Below are positions 8,286 through 15,774 of a stretch of 64,000 nt of DNA, in pieces. Source of the stretch: an uncultured Paracoccaceae bacterium (GTDB taxonomy: Bacteria > Pseudomonadota > Alphaproteobacteria > Rhodobacterales > Rhodobacteraceae); NCBI GenBank assembly GCA_947498645.1, contig CANMKS010000001.1, positions 2,766,032-2,830,031 on the forward strand. The letters are read 5' to 3'. The notes under the pieces are model-generated. The model did not search any database and was not told the DNA's origin. It saw only the letters and a program-made list of their open reading frames with translations. How positions within the stretch are numbered: position 1 is the first letter of the stretch; each line of letters begins with the position of its first letter. The position numbers and the translations under genes are program-made.

Positions 8286-9677
8286 ATGACCGATACACGC
8301 ACTGAAACCGACAGCTTTGGCCCTTTGGAGGTTCCCTCGGATCGGTACTGGGGCGCGCAGACGCAGCGCTCGATCATGAACTTTCCCATCGGCTGGGAAA
8401 AGCAGCCGGTCGCGATTGTGCGCGGGCTTGGTGTGATCAAACAGGCCTGTGCGATGGCTAATAAGGCACGCGGCAAGCTTGATCCGGCACTGGCTGACGC
8501 CATGATCGCCGCCGCCGCAGAGGTTGTCGCGGGCAAGCTTGATGATCATTTTCCGCTGGTCGTCTGGCAGACCGGATCTGGTACGCAGTCAAACATGAAC
8601 GCCAATGAGGTGATCTCGAACCGCGCGATTGAGATGCTGGGCGGCACGATTGGGTCCAAAGACCCTGTTCACCCCAATGATCACTGCAATATGGGGCAAT
8701 CTTCGAACGATACCTTCCCGACGGCCATGCATATCGCTGTGGCCACAACCGCGCATAACGTGCTGCTGCCGGGGCTTGAGAAACTGCACAGCGCCCTGGC
8801 CCAAAAGACCAAGGATTTCGACGATATCATCAAGATCGGCCGCACCCACACAATGGACGCGACACCGCTGACGCTTGGGCAGGAATTTTCTGGCTACACC
8901 CATCAGGTTGCCATGGGCATTCGGCGGATCAAGGCCGCCCTGCCCGCGATTTATGAATTGGCTCAAGGCGGCACAGCTGTGGGCACCGGGTTGAACACGC
9001 CCAAAGGCTGGGGCGAAACGGTTGCGGCCAATATGGCCGAAATCACCGGCCTGCCCTTTGTGACAGCACCCAACAAGTTCGAAGCGCTCGCCGCCCATGA
9101 CGCGCTGGTCGAAATGTCAGGCGCACTCAAGACGGTGGCGGCCAGCCTTTACAAGATCGCCGCCGACATTCGCATGTTGGGTTCCGGCCCGCGGTGTGGT
9201 TTGGGCGAATTGATGTTGCCAGAGAATGAACCCGGATCGTCGATCATGCCAGGCAAGGTCAATCCAACACAGGTTGAGGCGATGACGCAGGTGTGCGCCC
9301 ATGTCATGGGCAATGATGCCGCGGTGGGGTTTGCCGGTAGCCAGGGCCATTTCGAATTGAACGTGATGAAACCAATGATGGCCTATAACGTGTTGCAATC
9401 CATGCAATTAATTGGCGATGCCTCTGTCACCTTTACTGATAATTGCGTCACCGGTATTCAGGCCGACCGGACCCGAATTGAGAAACTGATGCGGGAATCG
9501 CTGATGCTGGTGACGGCACTTGCCCCCACCATCGGCTATGACAACGCAACAACCGTCGCCAAGACCGCGCATAAGAACGGCACCACCCTCAAGGAAGAGG
9601 CGATCAAACTGGGGTTCGTGGATGAGGCCACATTTGACGACGTCGTGCGCCCTGAGGATATGATCGGGCCCAAATGA
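8286..9677 (+). CDS. fumC: class II fumarate hydratase
   Basis: 463 residues, the normal size for the Fe-independent homotetrameric FumC of the TCA cycle, which interconverts fumarate and malate. Visible family marks are [21 protein letters not shown] at the N-terminus, [12 protein letters not shown], the [21 protein letters not shown] substrate region, and the signature [11 protein letters not shown] with its catalytic serine. The ATG at 8286 gives the usual N-terminus; upstream in-frame codons are not conserved-looking. The stop overlaps the next small gene by ATGA, so fumC heads a three-gene coupled unit. Confidence 0.97.
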   Translation: MTDTRTETDSFGPLEVPSDRYWGAQTQRSIMNFPIGWEKQPVAIVRGLGVIKQACAMANKARGKLDPALADAMIAAAAEVVAGKLDDHFPLVVWQTGSGTQSNMNANEVISNRAIEMLGGTIGSKDPVHPNDHCNMGQSSNDTFPTAMHIAVATTAHNVLLPGLEKLHSALAQKTKDFDDIIKIGRTHTMDATPLTLGQEFSGYTHQVAMGIRRIKAALPAIYELAQGGTAVGTGLNTPKGWGETVAANMAEITGLPFVTAPNKFEALAAHDALVEMSGALKTVAASLYKIAADIRMLGSGPRCGLGELMLPENEPGSSIMPGKVNPTQVEAMTQVCAHVMGNDAAVGFAGSQGHFELNVMKPMMAYNVLQSMQLIGDASVTFTDNCVTGIQADRTRIEKLMRESLMLVTALAPTIGYDNATTVAKTAHKNGTTLKEEAIKLGFVDEATFDDVVRPEDMIGPK

Positions 9678-9850
9678 AACCGGTCAACCTTAACAAAGCA
9701 CGCAAGGCCAAGACGCGGGCCGAAGCAAAGGCCAAGGCAGATCAGAATGCTGTTCGCTTTGGCCGCAGCAAAGCCCAACAAGTGCTTGAGGCCGCGCAGG
9801 CCGAACAGGCCAGCAAGCGTTTATCACAGCTGAAGTTTGACGACGAATGA
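9674..9850 (+). CDS. DUF4169 family small basic protein
   Basis: A 58-residue protein, starting [20 protein letters not shown] and ending QLKFDDE. It is rich in Lys, Ala, Arg and Gln and is predicted to be one long helix. The [10 protein letters not shown]...ENAxRFGRSKA-like pattern matches DUF4169, small proteins of unknown function that in alphaproteobacteria often sit beside fumC and a ribbon-helix-helix gene. It is coupled at both ends: its ATG overlaps the fumC stop, and its stop overlaps the next ATG (both ATGA). Composition suggests nucleic-acid binding, but nothing in the sequence proves this. Confidence 0.82.
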   Translation: MKPVNLNKARKAKTRAEAKAKADQNAVRFGRSKAQQVLEAAQAEQASKRLSQLKFDDE

Positions 9851-10080
9851 CCCACAGTCGCCCAGTCAAACGCTCACTCACCCTGCGCGGTCACCGCACA
9901 AGCGTGTCATTAGAAGATATTTTTTGGGATGTATTTCGTCAGATCGCGGAATCTGATGAAAAGACGATCAACGGCTTGGCCGCTGAAATAGACGCGACGC
10001 GCGGCGATATCGGCCTCGCGTCTGCAATCAGGATTTATGTTTTGGAACGCGCCTTGGACCGCAATCAGTCCTTGGCGTAA
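9847..10080 (+). CDS. ribbon-helix-helix domain protein
   Basis: 77 residues. The SLTLRGHRTSVSLEDIFWDVFRQIAE segment fits a ribbon-helix-helix: a short beta strand followed by two helices. The family (RHH_4-like, COG4321) is thought to bind DNA as a dimer, and its targets are unknown. The ATG overlaps the DUF4169 stop (ATGA), and the 3' end overlaps the convergent gene at 10065-10304 by 16 bp. Its linkage to fumC suggests either a metabolic regulator or simple co-expression. Confidence 0.82.
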   Translation: MTHSRPVKRSLTLRGHRTSVSLEDIFWDVFRQIAESDEKTINGLAAEIDATRGDIGLASAIRIYVLERALDRNQSLA

Positions 10081-10304
10081 AGCGCACCGCGCAGAGATGA
10101 CAAACGATCGCGGTCGCGCGTCTCGGATGCGTTCATCTTGGCGGGCTTGACCGCTTTTGCCTTTGGCGCCGACTTGTCAAACAGACGCGCCAATTGTTCA
10201 CCCGCGAGAGGTGTTTTCGTTCTGGCGATATTCAGATCAAGCGCTTTCTTCTTCTTGCGCCCGAACAATCCACTACGAGAAGATCCTGGAAGAGAGATTG
10301 TCAT
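10065..10304 (-). CDS. small Lys-rich hypothetical protein
   Basis: 79 residues, starting MTISLPGSSRSGLFGRKKKKALDL and ending SSLRGALYAKD; basic and probably disordered, with no recognised domain. Support is modest: a complete frame with an ATG start, sensible codon use, and a 218-bp promoter-sized gap upstream. A competing frame on the other strand (10138-10320) has a less plausible composition. The gene converges on, and overlaps, the RHH gene by 16 bp. Confidence 0.5.
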   Translation of the reverse strand: MTISLPGSSRSGLFGRKKKKALDLNIARTKTPLAGEQLARLFDKSAPKAKAVKPAKMNASETRDRDRLSSLRGALYAKD

Positions 10305-10522
10305 TGTGACCCCCGAATAACTGACAAAAAAGAACTAACATAACAGTGCCACATTTGTGTCATGAAAAGATTAACAGCACAATTCAACAACGGGCCCAAA
10401 TCGCGCCCGACACCACAAGTACCCGCCTTAACATGCTGATATTAATATATTTTCTAAAAGTTAACGAATGAGTGGAAGATTGCCGATGCGTTTCTGACTA
10501 ATTCGTGATCACGGTGATTTTC
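10305..10522. other. AT-rich intergenic region
   Basis: This is more AT-rich than its surroundings, with several TTAA-type runs such as TTAATATATTTTCTAAAAGTT. It should hold the promoter of the small minus-strand gene and the 3' end of the P450 transcript. I see no clear hairpin terminator, repeat or RNA gene. Confidence 0.5.
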
Positions 10523-11911
10523 TTATTCTGTATCCCCAATGGAAACAGATGAGGCCTCACGTCGCCCGATTCGCAGTATGATTCCGTGGCGCGCGCGCAC
10601 CGTCAGATGCGCAACCGGAACCGGAACCTGCCCATCAACAGGTGTGAACCGATAGGCCCGTAGCAGCCCCGCCAGAACCACCACGCCCTCGATCATCGCA
10701 AACCCTGCCCCGGTACAAACCCTTGGTCCGGCAGAAAACGGCATGTAAGCGTCGCGCGCGCTTTGCCTGCCGGCCTCTGTGTTCCAGCGCGCCGGGTCAA
10801 AGGCATCAGGATCCGCCCACAGACGGCTATGCCGGTGCTGATGCCAAGGTGACAAGACAACCTGCGCGCCCCGCCTTATCTGCCGTTCGCGGAATGTTGT
10901 CTCTTCCTGTGCCTCGCGCACCATCATCGGCACAGGTGGATAAAGGCGGAGTGTCTCGCGAAACACATCGCGCGTTTGCTTTAGCTGCGAGAGGTCCGCA
11001 AAATCGCCAGTGAACACCGCTGCCTCTGCGGCCAAGTGATCCTGCCATGTCGGATGTGTTGCCAGAAGGTGCAGCGCCCAAGCAATCGCTGACGCACTGG
11101 TTTCATGGCCCGCAAGAAAGAAGATCGCGACCTGATCGACCATCTCGTCACGTGTAAAGGTTTCGCCTGTTTCAGGGTCAGCTGTCGTCAGTATCTTTGT
11201 GGCCAGATCATCGGGGGCAGTACCTGCGGCGATCAAACCCAACCGCCGGTCCACAAGTTGCGTGATCAGCTGACGAATATGCTGCGCCGTCTGCCGCGTC
11301 TCCCGCTTGAAGAACCGGGGCATCCAATTGGGGCCGGGAATGAATGCCGCAAGGTTCAGGATCGGCTGACTGCGTTGATAATCGCGAAAGGCGGTAAAGA
11401 CCTCTTGCGCGATCTCATCCTCGATCGGGATCGAGAACAGCGTGCGAAAAATCACATCCGCCGCAATGTGGCTCGTGAGCGCCTCAACCTCCTGCGGTTT
11501 GTCATTGGCAGCGGCAGCAAGTCGGGCAACGCCGGCCTCCGTCGCCGCAAGAATACCGGGATAGGTATCGCGCAGCCGCCCCCCTTCGAAGGCCGGGTCA
11601 ATAATCCGGCGCTGGCGCTTCCAGACTGCGCCATTGGTCAGAAAGACACTGTTCCCCAATAAGGGCCGCAAGCCCGCCCCTATCCGATCTGATTTTGGAT
11701 AGGCGTCAGGATTGCCGCGCAAGACCTCTTTGACCAATGCAGGATCATTCACCAGATAGCTGCGAAAGAAGGGGGTGCGAAACTCGGCCATCCAGGCGCG
11801 GTATAGCCTGGCAGGTTGGGCTGACAGGATATCCTGCCTGAACAACCGCAGATACCGCCAAAGCGAAACGCTCTCTGCGCGCGGCTCCGGTTTTGGGGGC
11901 AGCACCGTCAC
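10523..11911 (-). CDS. cytochrome P450
   Basis: 462 residues with all core P450 marks: the I-helix motif AGHETS at 267-272, the K-helix ExxR at 319-322 (ETLR), and the heme loop FSAGPRVCTG with thiolate ligand C399. It has no membrane anchor, so it is probably a soluble class I enzyme that takes electrons from ferredoxin; no redox partner gene is in the window. The protein resembles the bacterial CYP102-like/eukaryote-like clade more than the small class I camphor type, but the substrate cannot be read off. It overlaps the upstream alpha/beta-hydrolase gene by 4 bp, so both are translated from one mRNA and may act on the same lipid or terpenoid-like substrate. Confidence 0.93.
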   Translation of the reverse strand: MTVLPPKPEPRAESVSLWRYLRLFRQDILSAQPARLYRAWMAEFRTPFFRSYLVNDPALVKEVLRGNPDAYPKSDRIGAGLRPLLGNSVFLTNGAVWKRQRRIIDPAFEGGRLRDTYPGILAATEAGVARLAAAANDKPQEVEALTSHIAADVIFRTLFSIPIEDEIAQEVFTAFRDYQRSQPILNLAAFIPGPNWMPRFFKRETRQTAQHIRQLITQLVDRRLGLIAAGTAPDDLATKILTTADPETGETFTRDEMVDQVAIFFLAGHETSASAIAWALHLLATHPTWQDHLAAEAAVFTGDFADLSQLKQTRDVFRETLRLYPPVPMMVREAQEETTFRERQIRRGAQVVLSPWHQHRHSRLWADPDAFDPARWNTEAGRQSARDAYMPFSAGPRVCTGAGFAMIEGVVVLAGLLRAYRFTPVDGQVPVPVAHLTVRARHGIILRIGRREASSVSIGDTE

Positions 11912-13182
11912 GGTAGCATCGATGTGTATTTCGACACAGGCGTATCAATCCGGGATTTCGAGGGGTCGCGCCCCCGAAACCGCTCACTCAGGTAAAGCGG
12001 CCCCGCAGTGATCTGAAAGTAGTCGTAATCCTTGGGCTGGTCGAACGCGCAGAGATACTGAAAATGCAGCCGGAAAAACCGCCACCGCAGTGATTTCCAC
12101 TTTTCCGGCGACAGGCTTTGGGTGAAGGCTGCGGAAATCACCAAGGGCCAGCGTTTGCCCGGCGGTGTGACGCCACTGACGCCGACAGGATCGCACAGCG
12201 CAAAGCAGCAGCCGTCCCCCGGTGCCGAAACATCAACCCAAGTGAAATTCTCCTGCGTGGCCAGAAACGCAAGATCGCGGCGCAAACGTCGCGCGCGCGG
12301 CAGGAAAGACATCATCGGCACGACGTGCCCAAGCGACAGGAACGCCAAACGCGCGCCGTCAGGTCTCACATGCCCATCCCGGATCACATCGGCAAGGATC
12401 GACACCGCCAGATGCGCGCCCGACGAATGCCCCACCACCAGCACCTCATCCACCTCATCGGCAAGTGCTGCCGCGATGGTTTGCGCGAATTGGTCCATCC
12501 GCTTTTCCAGCTCTGGCGGGTTTTCACCGCGCAACCGGGCAGAGAACGCATAGTCATGCATCAGGTAGTAGGCGAAAAGCTTGTTGTCCTTGGCCTTGAA
12601 CCAGCGCAGCAGCACGGTCAGGCAGGCCACAAACAACGCCCAGTAAAGGCCCCACGCCACCCATCCGACAAAATCAAAGATCGCACCCTCTGTCAGCCCC
12701 ACAAGCCCCAGCGCGCCCATGATCAACCAATAGACAAGCCCGCCAATCAGCGCCCCCGCCAGAACGGCCACAGCAAGCTGTGCCAGAAGCATCAGCACCG
12801 GATAAAGCGCCGCAATCACCGGCCCTTTGCGCATCCACATCAGGCGCCGCAGCGTGCCGGTGCGGATGTATATCCACGTGGTGTGAAGAAGCTGCCAATA
12901 TGTTGCCGGAATTGATTGTGCCATGCTGTCGCGCACGATATCCGACCAGACCAGCACATCGACCTGCGCCAGCGCTGGCTGCCCATCTATCCGTGCGGCC
13001 ACTGACCAGCGAAAGCTGTCCTCGGCAGTTTCTGCCTTCACGGCGATCTCATAGCCGCTGATGTCCGCCTGTGCCGCCGCCTCTTTGCGGTACAGCTCGC
13101 GGTAACGTCTGGGATGCATCGGATCATAGCCGGGAATATGAAAAACCCGGCGTCTTGTGACCTGTTGATTGGTTGCGCTCAT
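11908..13182 (-). CDS. membrane-anchored alpha/beta-hydrolase-like protein
   Basis: 424 residues. An N-terminal soluble part begins RRVFHIPGYDP, an oxyanion-type HxPG loop. Two long hydrophobic stretches (about 121-160 and 167-192) form membrane helices. The C-terminal part carries the nucleophile elbow GHSSG (251-255, Ser253), typical of lipases and esterases, and a DxxxP-like acidic region after SLGHVVP. The hydrolase fold is therefore interrupted by a membrane hairpin placed before the nucleophile. The start is the ATG at 13182. The stop overlaps the P450 start (4 bp). I infer a lipid- or ester-hydrolysing membrane enzyme paired with the P450; no named family is recognised. Confidence 0.75.
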   Translation of the reverse strand: MSATNQQVTRRRVFHIPGYDPMHPRRYRELYRKEAAAQADISGYEIAVKAETAEDSFRWSVAARIDGQPALAQVDVLVWSDIVRDSMAQSIPATYWQLLHTTWIYIRTGTLRRLMWMRKGPVIAALYPVLMLLAQLAVAVLAGALIGGLVYWLIMGALGLVGLTEGAIFDFVGWVAWGLYWALFVACLTVLLRWFKAKDNKLFAYYLMHDYAFSARLRGENPPELEKRMDQFAQTIAAALADEVDEVLVVGHSSGAHLAVSILADVIRDGHVRPDGARLAFLSLGHVVPMMSFLPRARRLRRDLAFLATQENFTWVDVSAPGDGCCFALCDPVGVSGVTPPGKRWPLVISAAFTQSLSPEKWKSLRWRFFRLHFQYLCAFDQPKDYDYFQITAGPLYLSERFRGRDPSKSRIDTPVSKYTSMLP

Positions 13183-13226
13183 CCCTGCCCCATACTGATG
13201 CCGGGTCTAGGTTAGCGACACTATGA

Positions 13227-13982
13227 TCAGCCCACCAGAGCAAGGGCGGGGAATTGCTCAAGCAGCCAATAGCTGAATGCGGCAAATTGGCCCGTGATCA
13301 TCATCAGGCCAACGGTCCAGAGCAGCAGACCAGAGGCTTTCTCGATCCGGTCCATGTGGCGCTTCATCCAGCCCATGACACCTTTGAGGCGTGGAAAGAA
13401 CGCTGCAACCAGCAGAAACGGAATACCAAGGCCAAGCGCATAAACCGCCAAAAGCACGGTGCCGCGCGACACATCACCCTCTGAGGCGGCAAGGCTGAGG
13501 ATCGCCCCAAGGATCGGGCCTAGGCACGGCGTCCAGCCAAAGGCAAAGGCAAGCCCCAAAAGGTAAGCACCAAATGCCGACCCACCCTTGTCACCTGCGT
13601 CAACGCGCAACTCGCGATCCAGAAAGCCGATCCGAAAGACACCCACAAAATGCGCACCAAGGATCATGATCACCGCCCCGGCCACAACGATAAACCAGTC
13701 CTGCACCTGCAACAGCATCCGCCCCATCTGCGAAAAGGCGAGGCCCAGCAGCAGGAAAACCGTCGATAGCCCAAGAACAAAGAACACAGCCGACAGGAAC
13801 ACCCGGCGCCGTGCCTGTGTGGTTTGCTCCATCTCACTGACGGATACACCCCCCATATACGCCAGATAAGGCGGCACGACGGGTAGCACACAGGGACTGA
13901 GGAATGACAGAATGCCGGCCAGCATGGCAACCAGCATTGCAGGCAGCAAACCGGCATCAAAGATCAGAGTGGTGTCGAGCAT
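13227..13982 (-). CDS. ccdA: cytochrome c biogenesis protein CcdA
   Basis: A 251-residue, six-helix membrane protein of the DsbD/CcdA family, which carries reducing equivalents from cytoplasmic thioredoxin to the periplasm for cytochrome c heme ligation. The two redox cysteines lie in conserved settings: SFLSPCVLPVVPPY (TM1) and FGWTPCLGPILGA (TM4). Length fits CcdA rather than the larger DsbD. It stands alone between the hydrolase gene and a divergent gene; no ccm genes are adjacent. Confidence 0.94.
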   Translation of the reverse strand: MLDTTLIFDAGLLPAMLVAMLAGILSFLSPCVLPVVPPYLAYMGGVSVSEMEQTTQARRRVFLSAVFFVLGLSTVFLLLGLAFSQMGRMLLQVQDWFIVVAGAVIMILGAHFVGVFRIGFLDRELRVDAGDKGGSAFGAYLLGLAFAFGWTPCLGPILGAILSLAASEGDVSRGTVLLAVYALGLGIPFLLVAAFFPRLKGVMGWMKRHMDRIEKASGLLLWTVGLMMITGQFAAFSYWLLEQFPALALVG

Positions 13983-14347
13983 ATGGTGTTCCTTCCCGCC
14001 CTACCTAACCACGCATGCGACCCGCGTCACGGGTCATCTTGTCACAAGTTGGTGGACGGGTTGAAACATCCCGCGGCGGCGCTCGCGACCAACGACCAAT
14101 GGCGGGCCCGCATGTTGCTCATACATCTAACATTCCCTTGTCTGTTTCGCCGCAGCCGTTACTGTCGCCAAATGGGACAAAAGAGCCTTCAATCCATGCG
14201 ATCATCTGCCGAGAACGCGACCATGCGTTTGCTGACAGTGCGGTCAAGGCGACCGGGTCGCATTCCTTTTTCCAGAATGCGTGCGGGTCCAGGTTCCCGG
14301 TAACCGGACCCACCACATCAAAATCGACGCATTCAAAAGGAAACATC
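13983..14347. other. long upstream region of the SnoaL-like gene
   Basis: A 365-bp gap between divergent genes. It holds the ccdA promoter side and a long leader for the gene at 14348. The only clear structure is the hairpin at 14285-14311. No ORF with convincing codon use, RNA gene or repeat was seen. Confidence 0.5.
14285..14311 (+). promoter_or_regulatory. leader hairpin upstream of SnoaL-like gene
   Basis: GGGTCC and GGACCC pair around a nested GGTT/AACC stem with loop CCCGGT and one bulged A. It lies 37 bp before the start codon, has no T-run, and so looks like a leader or operator element rather than a terminator. Confidence 0.4.
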
Positions 14348-15331
14348 ATGTCATCACATGACCGTTCACTCTATCTGCGGTACGCAGATGCACTAAAACA
14401 CCCATCCAATTTTTTGGGCGCCGTTACCGCGTTCTTTGCCGCTGACGCCAACATCAACGTGGTCCACCCATTCAATGAAATGCAGGGGGCAAACGCATAT
14501 TTTGACAAATTCCTGCACCCGTTGCAGCAAGCCTTCGAAGGGCTGTACAGACGCGATGACATTTTCATGGCCGGGCAATTTGAAGGACAGGACTGGGTCA
14601 GTTCCACAGGCTACTACGTCGGTCGTTTTGCCCAAGACTGGATCGGTATCAAAGCCACAGGCACGCTGAGCTATCTGCGGTATGGAGAGTTTCACCGCAT
14701 TGAAGACGGCAAAGCCGTCGAAAGCTATGTCTACCTCGACATTCCGGAACTGATGATCGCCTGCAATCAATGGCCCCTGCCCATGGGGCCAGGTCTGTCG
14801 CGCGGCTATACGGGGTTGATCCAAGGACCGGCGAGCAGGGACGGCGTCATCACGAGCGCTACCGATCCTGCCGAGAGCCAACGCAGTTATCAGACTGTAA
14901 CGGATATGCTTTTTGAACTGGCGACCGAAGATGAGGCCTGGCGCCCTTACTGGCATGACAACATGATGTGGTATGGTCCGGGCGCCTTTGGAAGCTTTGT
15001 AGGCATTGAGGAATTTGCATCATTCCAAGTCCCCTTTGAATCGCAGTTTGAAGGATGGTCCGGCGGAACGAAGAACAATGGGATGACCAAGCATTTCACA
15101 AGATACGGAGACGGAAATTATACCTGCTCGGGCGGTTGGCCATCTCTGACCGGTGTCAACGTGAAGCCGTTTTTGGGGCAAGGCCCCACGCAAGAGCGGG
15201 TGTTCATGCGTGTCTGTGACTGGTGGCGGCGGGAAAATGATCTTCTTGTCGAGAACTGGGTATTTGTTGATGTCCCCCATGTCTTGCTGCAACTGGGTTA
15301 TGACCCGTTACCACAGTGGCAAGGTTCGTAA
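14348..15331 (+). CDS. tandem SnoaL-like (NTF2-fold) protein
   Basis: 327 residues made of two related NTF2/SnoaL-like halves. In the first (about 1-150), an FHRIEDGKAVESYVYLDIPELM strand resembles the second half (about 170-327), where VCDWWRRENDLLVENWVFVDVPHVLLQLG occupies the same position. Such proteins range from polyketide cyclases to non-catalytic ligand binders; no substrate can be assigned. The start at 14348 has a good AAAAGGAAAC ribosome site. The much longer open frame upstream has no such site, and its residues do not look coding. It is monocistronic. Confidence 0.8.
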   Translation: MSSHDRSLYLRYADALKHPSNFLGAVTAFFAADANINVVHPFNEMQGANAYFDKFLHPLQQAFEGLYRRDDIFMAGQFEGQDWVSSTGYYVGRFAQDWIGIKATGTLSYLRYGEFHRIEDGKAVESYVYLDIPELMIACNQWPLPMGPGLSRGYTGLIQGPASRDGVITSATDPAESQRSYQTVTDMLFELATEDEAWRPYWHDNMMWYGPGAFGSFVGIEEFASFQVPFESQFEGWSGGTKNNGMTKHFTRYGDGNYTCSGGWPSLTGVNVKPFLGQGPTQERVFMRVCDWWRRENDLLVENWVFVDVPHVLLQLGYDPLPQWQGS

Positions 15332-15483
15332 GGCAAAATGCGCTGCCATGCATGGCCGACCTTTAGATTGATTGGTTTCCTGATCAAAGGCCCCCCAACC
15401 CCATGACGGCCACCAGTTGAACCGTCCAAGGAAGGCCGCGAATTGGGTTTCACTTGCCACGTGAAATGCTTTACCTCGCCGGT

Positions 15484-15711
15484 ATGACATTTGACACTGA
15501 TCTTGATGCGAAGGGGCTGTTATGCCCCCTGCCCGTTCTCAAAGCCCGCAAGCGTTTGCAGGCGTTGCAGTCTGGACAGGTACTGCGGATGCTGGCGGAT
15601 GATCCGGCGGCCGTAATTGATGTGCCGCATTTCTGCGCCGAGGCGGGGCATGTCTTGCTGGCCAGCGAAGACGGCCCGGACGGTCAGTATTATTTTATCC
15701 GCAAGGGCTGA
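15484..15711 (+). CDS. TusA-family sulfurtransferase
   Basis: 75 residues with the TusA/SirA signature LDAKGLLCPLPVLKARKRL, which includes the persulfide-carrying cysteine in CPxP. These small proteins relay sulfur for tRNA thiolation, molybdenum cofactor synthesis or sulfur oxidation. ATG 15484 gives the standard N-terminus just before the first strand; an in-frame codon at 15454 would add ten residues. A strong bidirectional terminator follows directly. Confidence 0.88.
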   Translation: MTFDTDLDAKGLLCPLPVLKARKRLQALQSGQVLRMLADDPAAVIDVPHFCAEAGHVLLASEDGPDGQYYFIRKG

Positions 15712-15720
15712 CCCTCAACG

Positions 15721-15752
15721 AAAGACGCCGCCCCAAACGGGGCGGCGTCTTT
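15721..15752. terminator. bidirectional rho-independent terminator
   Basis: A perfect 14-bp stem (AAAGACGCCGCCCC / GGGGCGGCGTCTTT) with the loop AAAC. A/T runs on both sides let it end the tusA-like gene and the convergent rne transcript. Confidence 0.9.
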
Positions 15753-15774
15753 GTTTCATGGCCTATGCTCTGAT

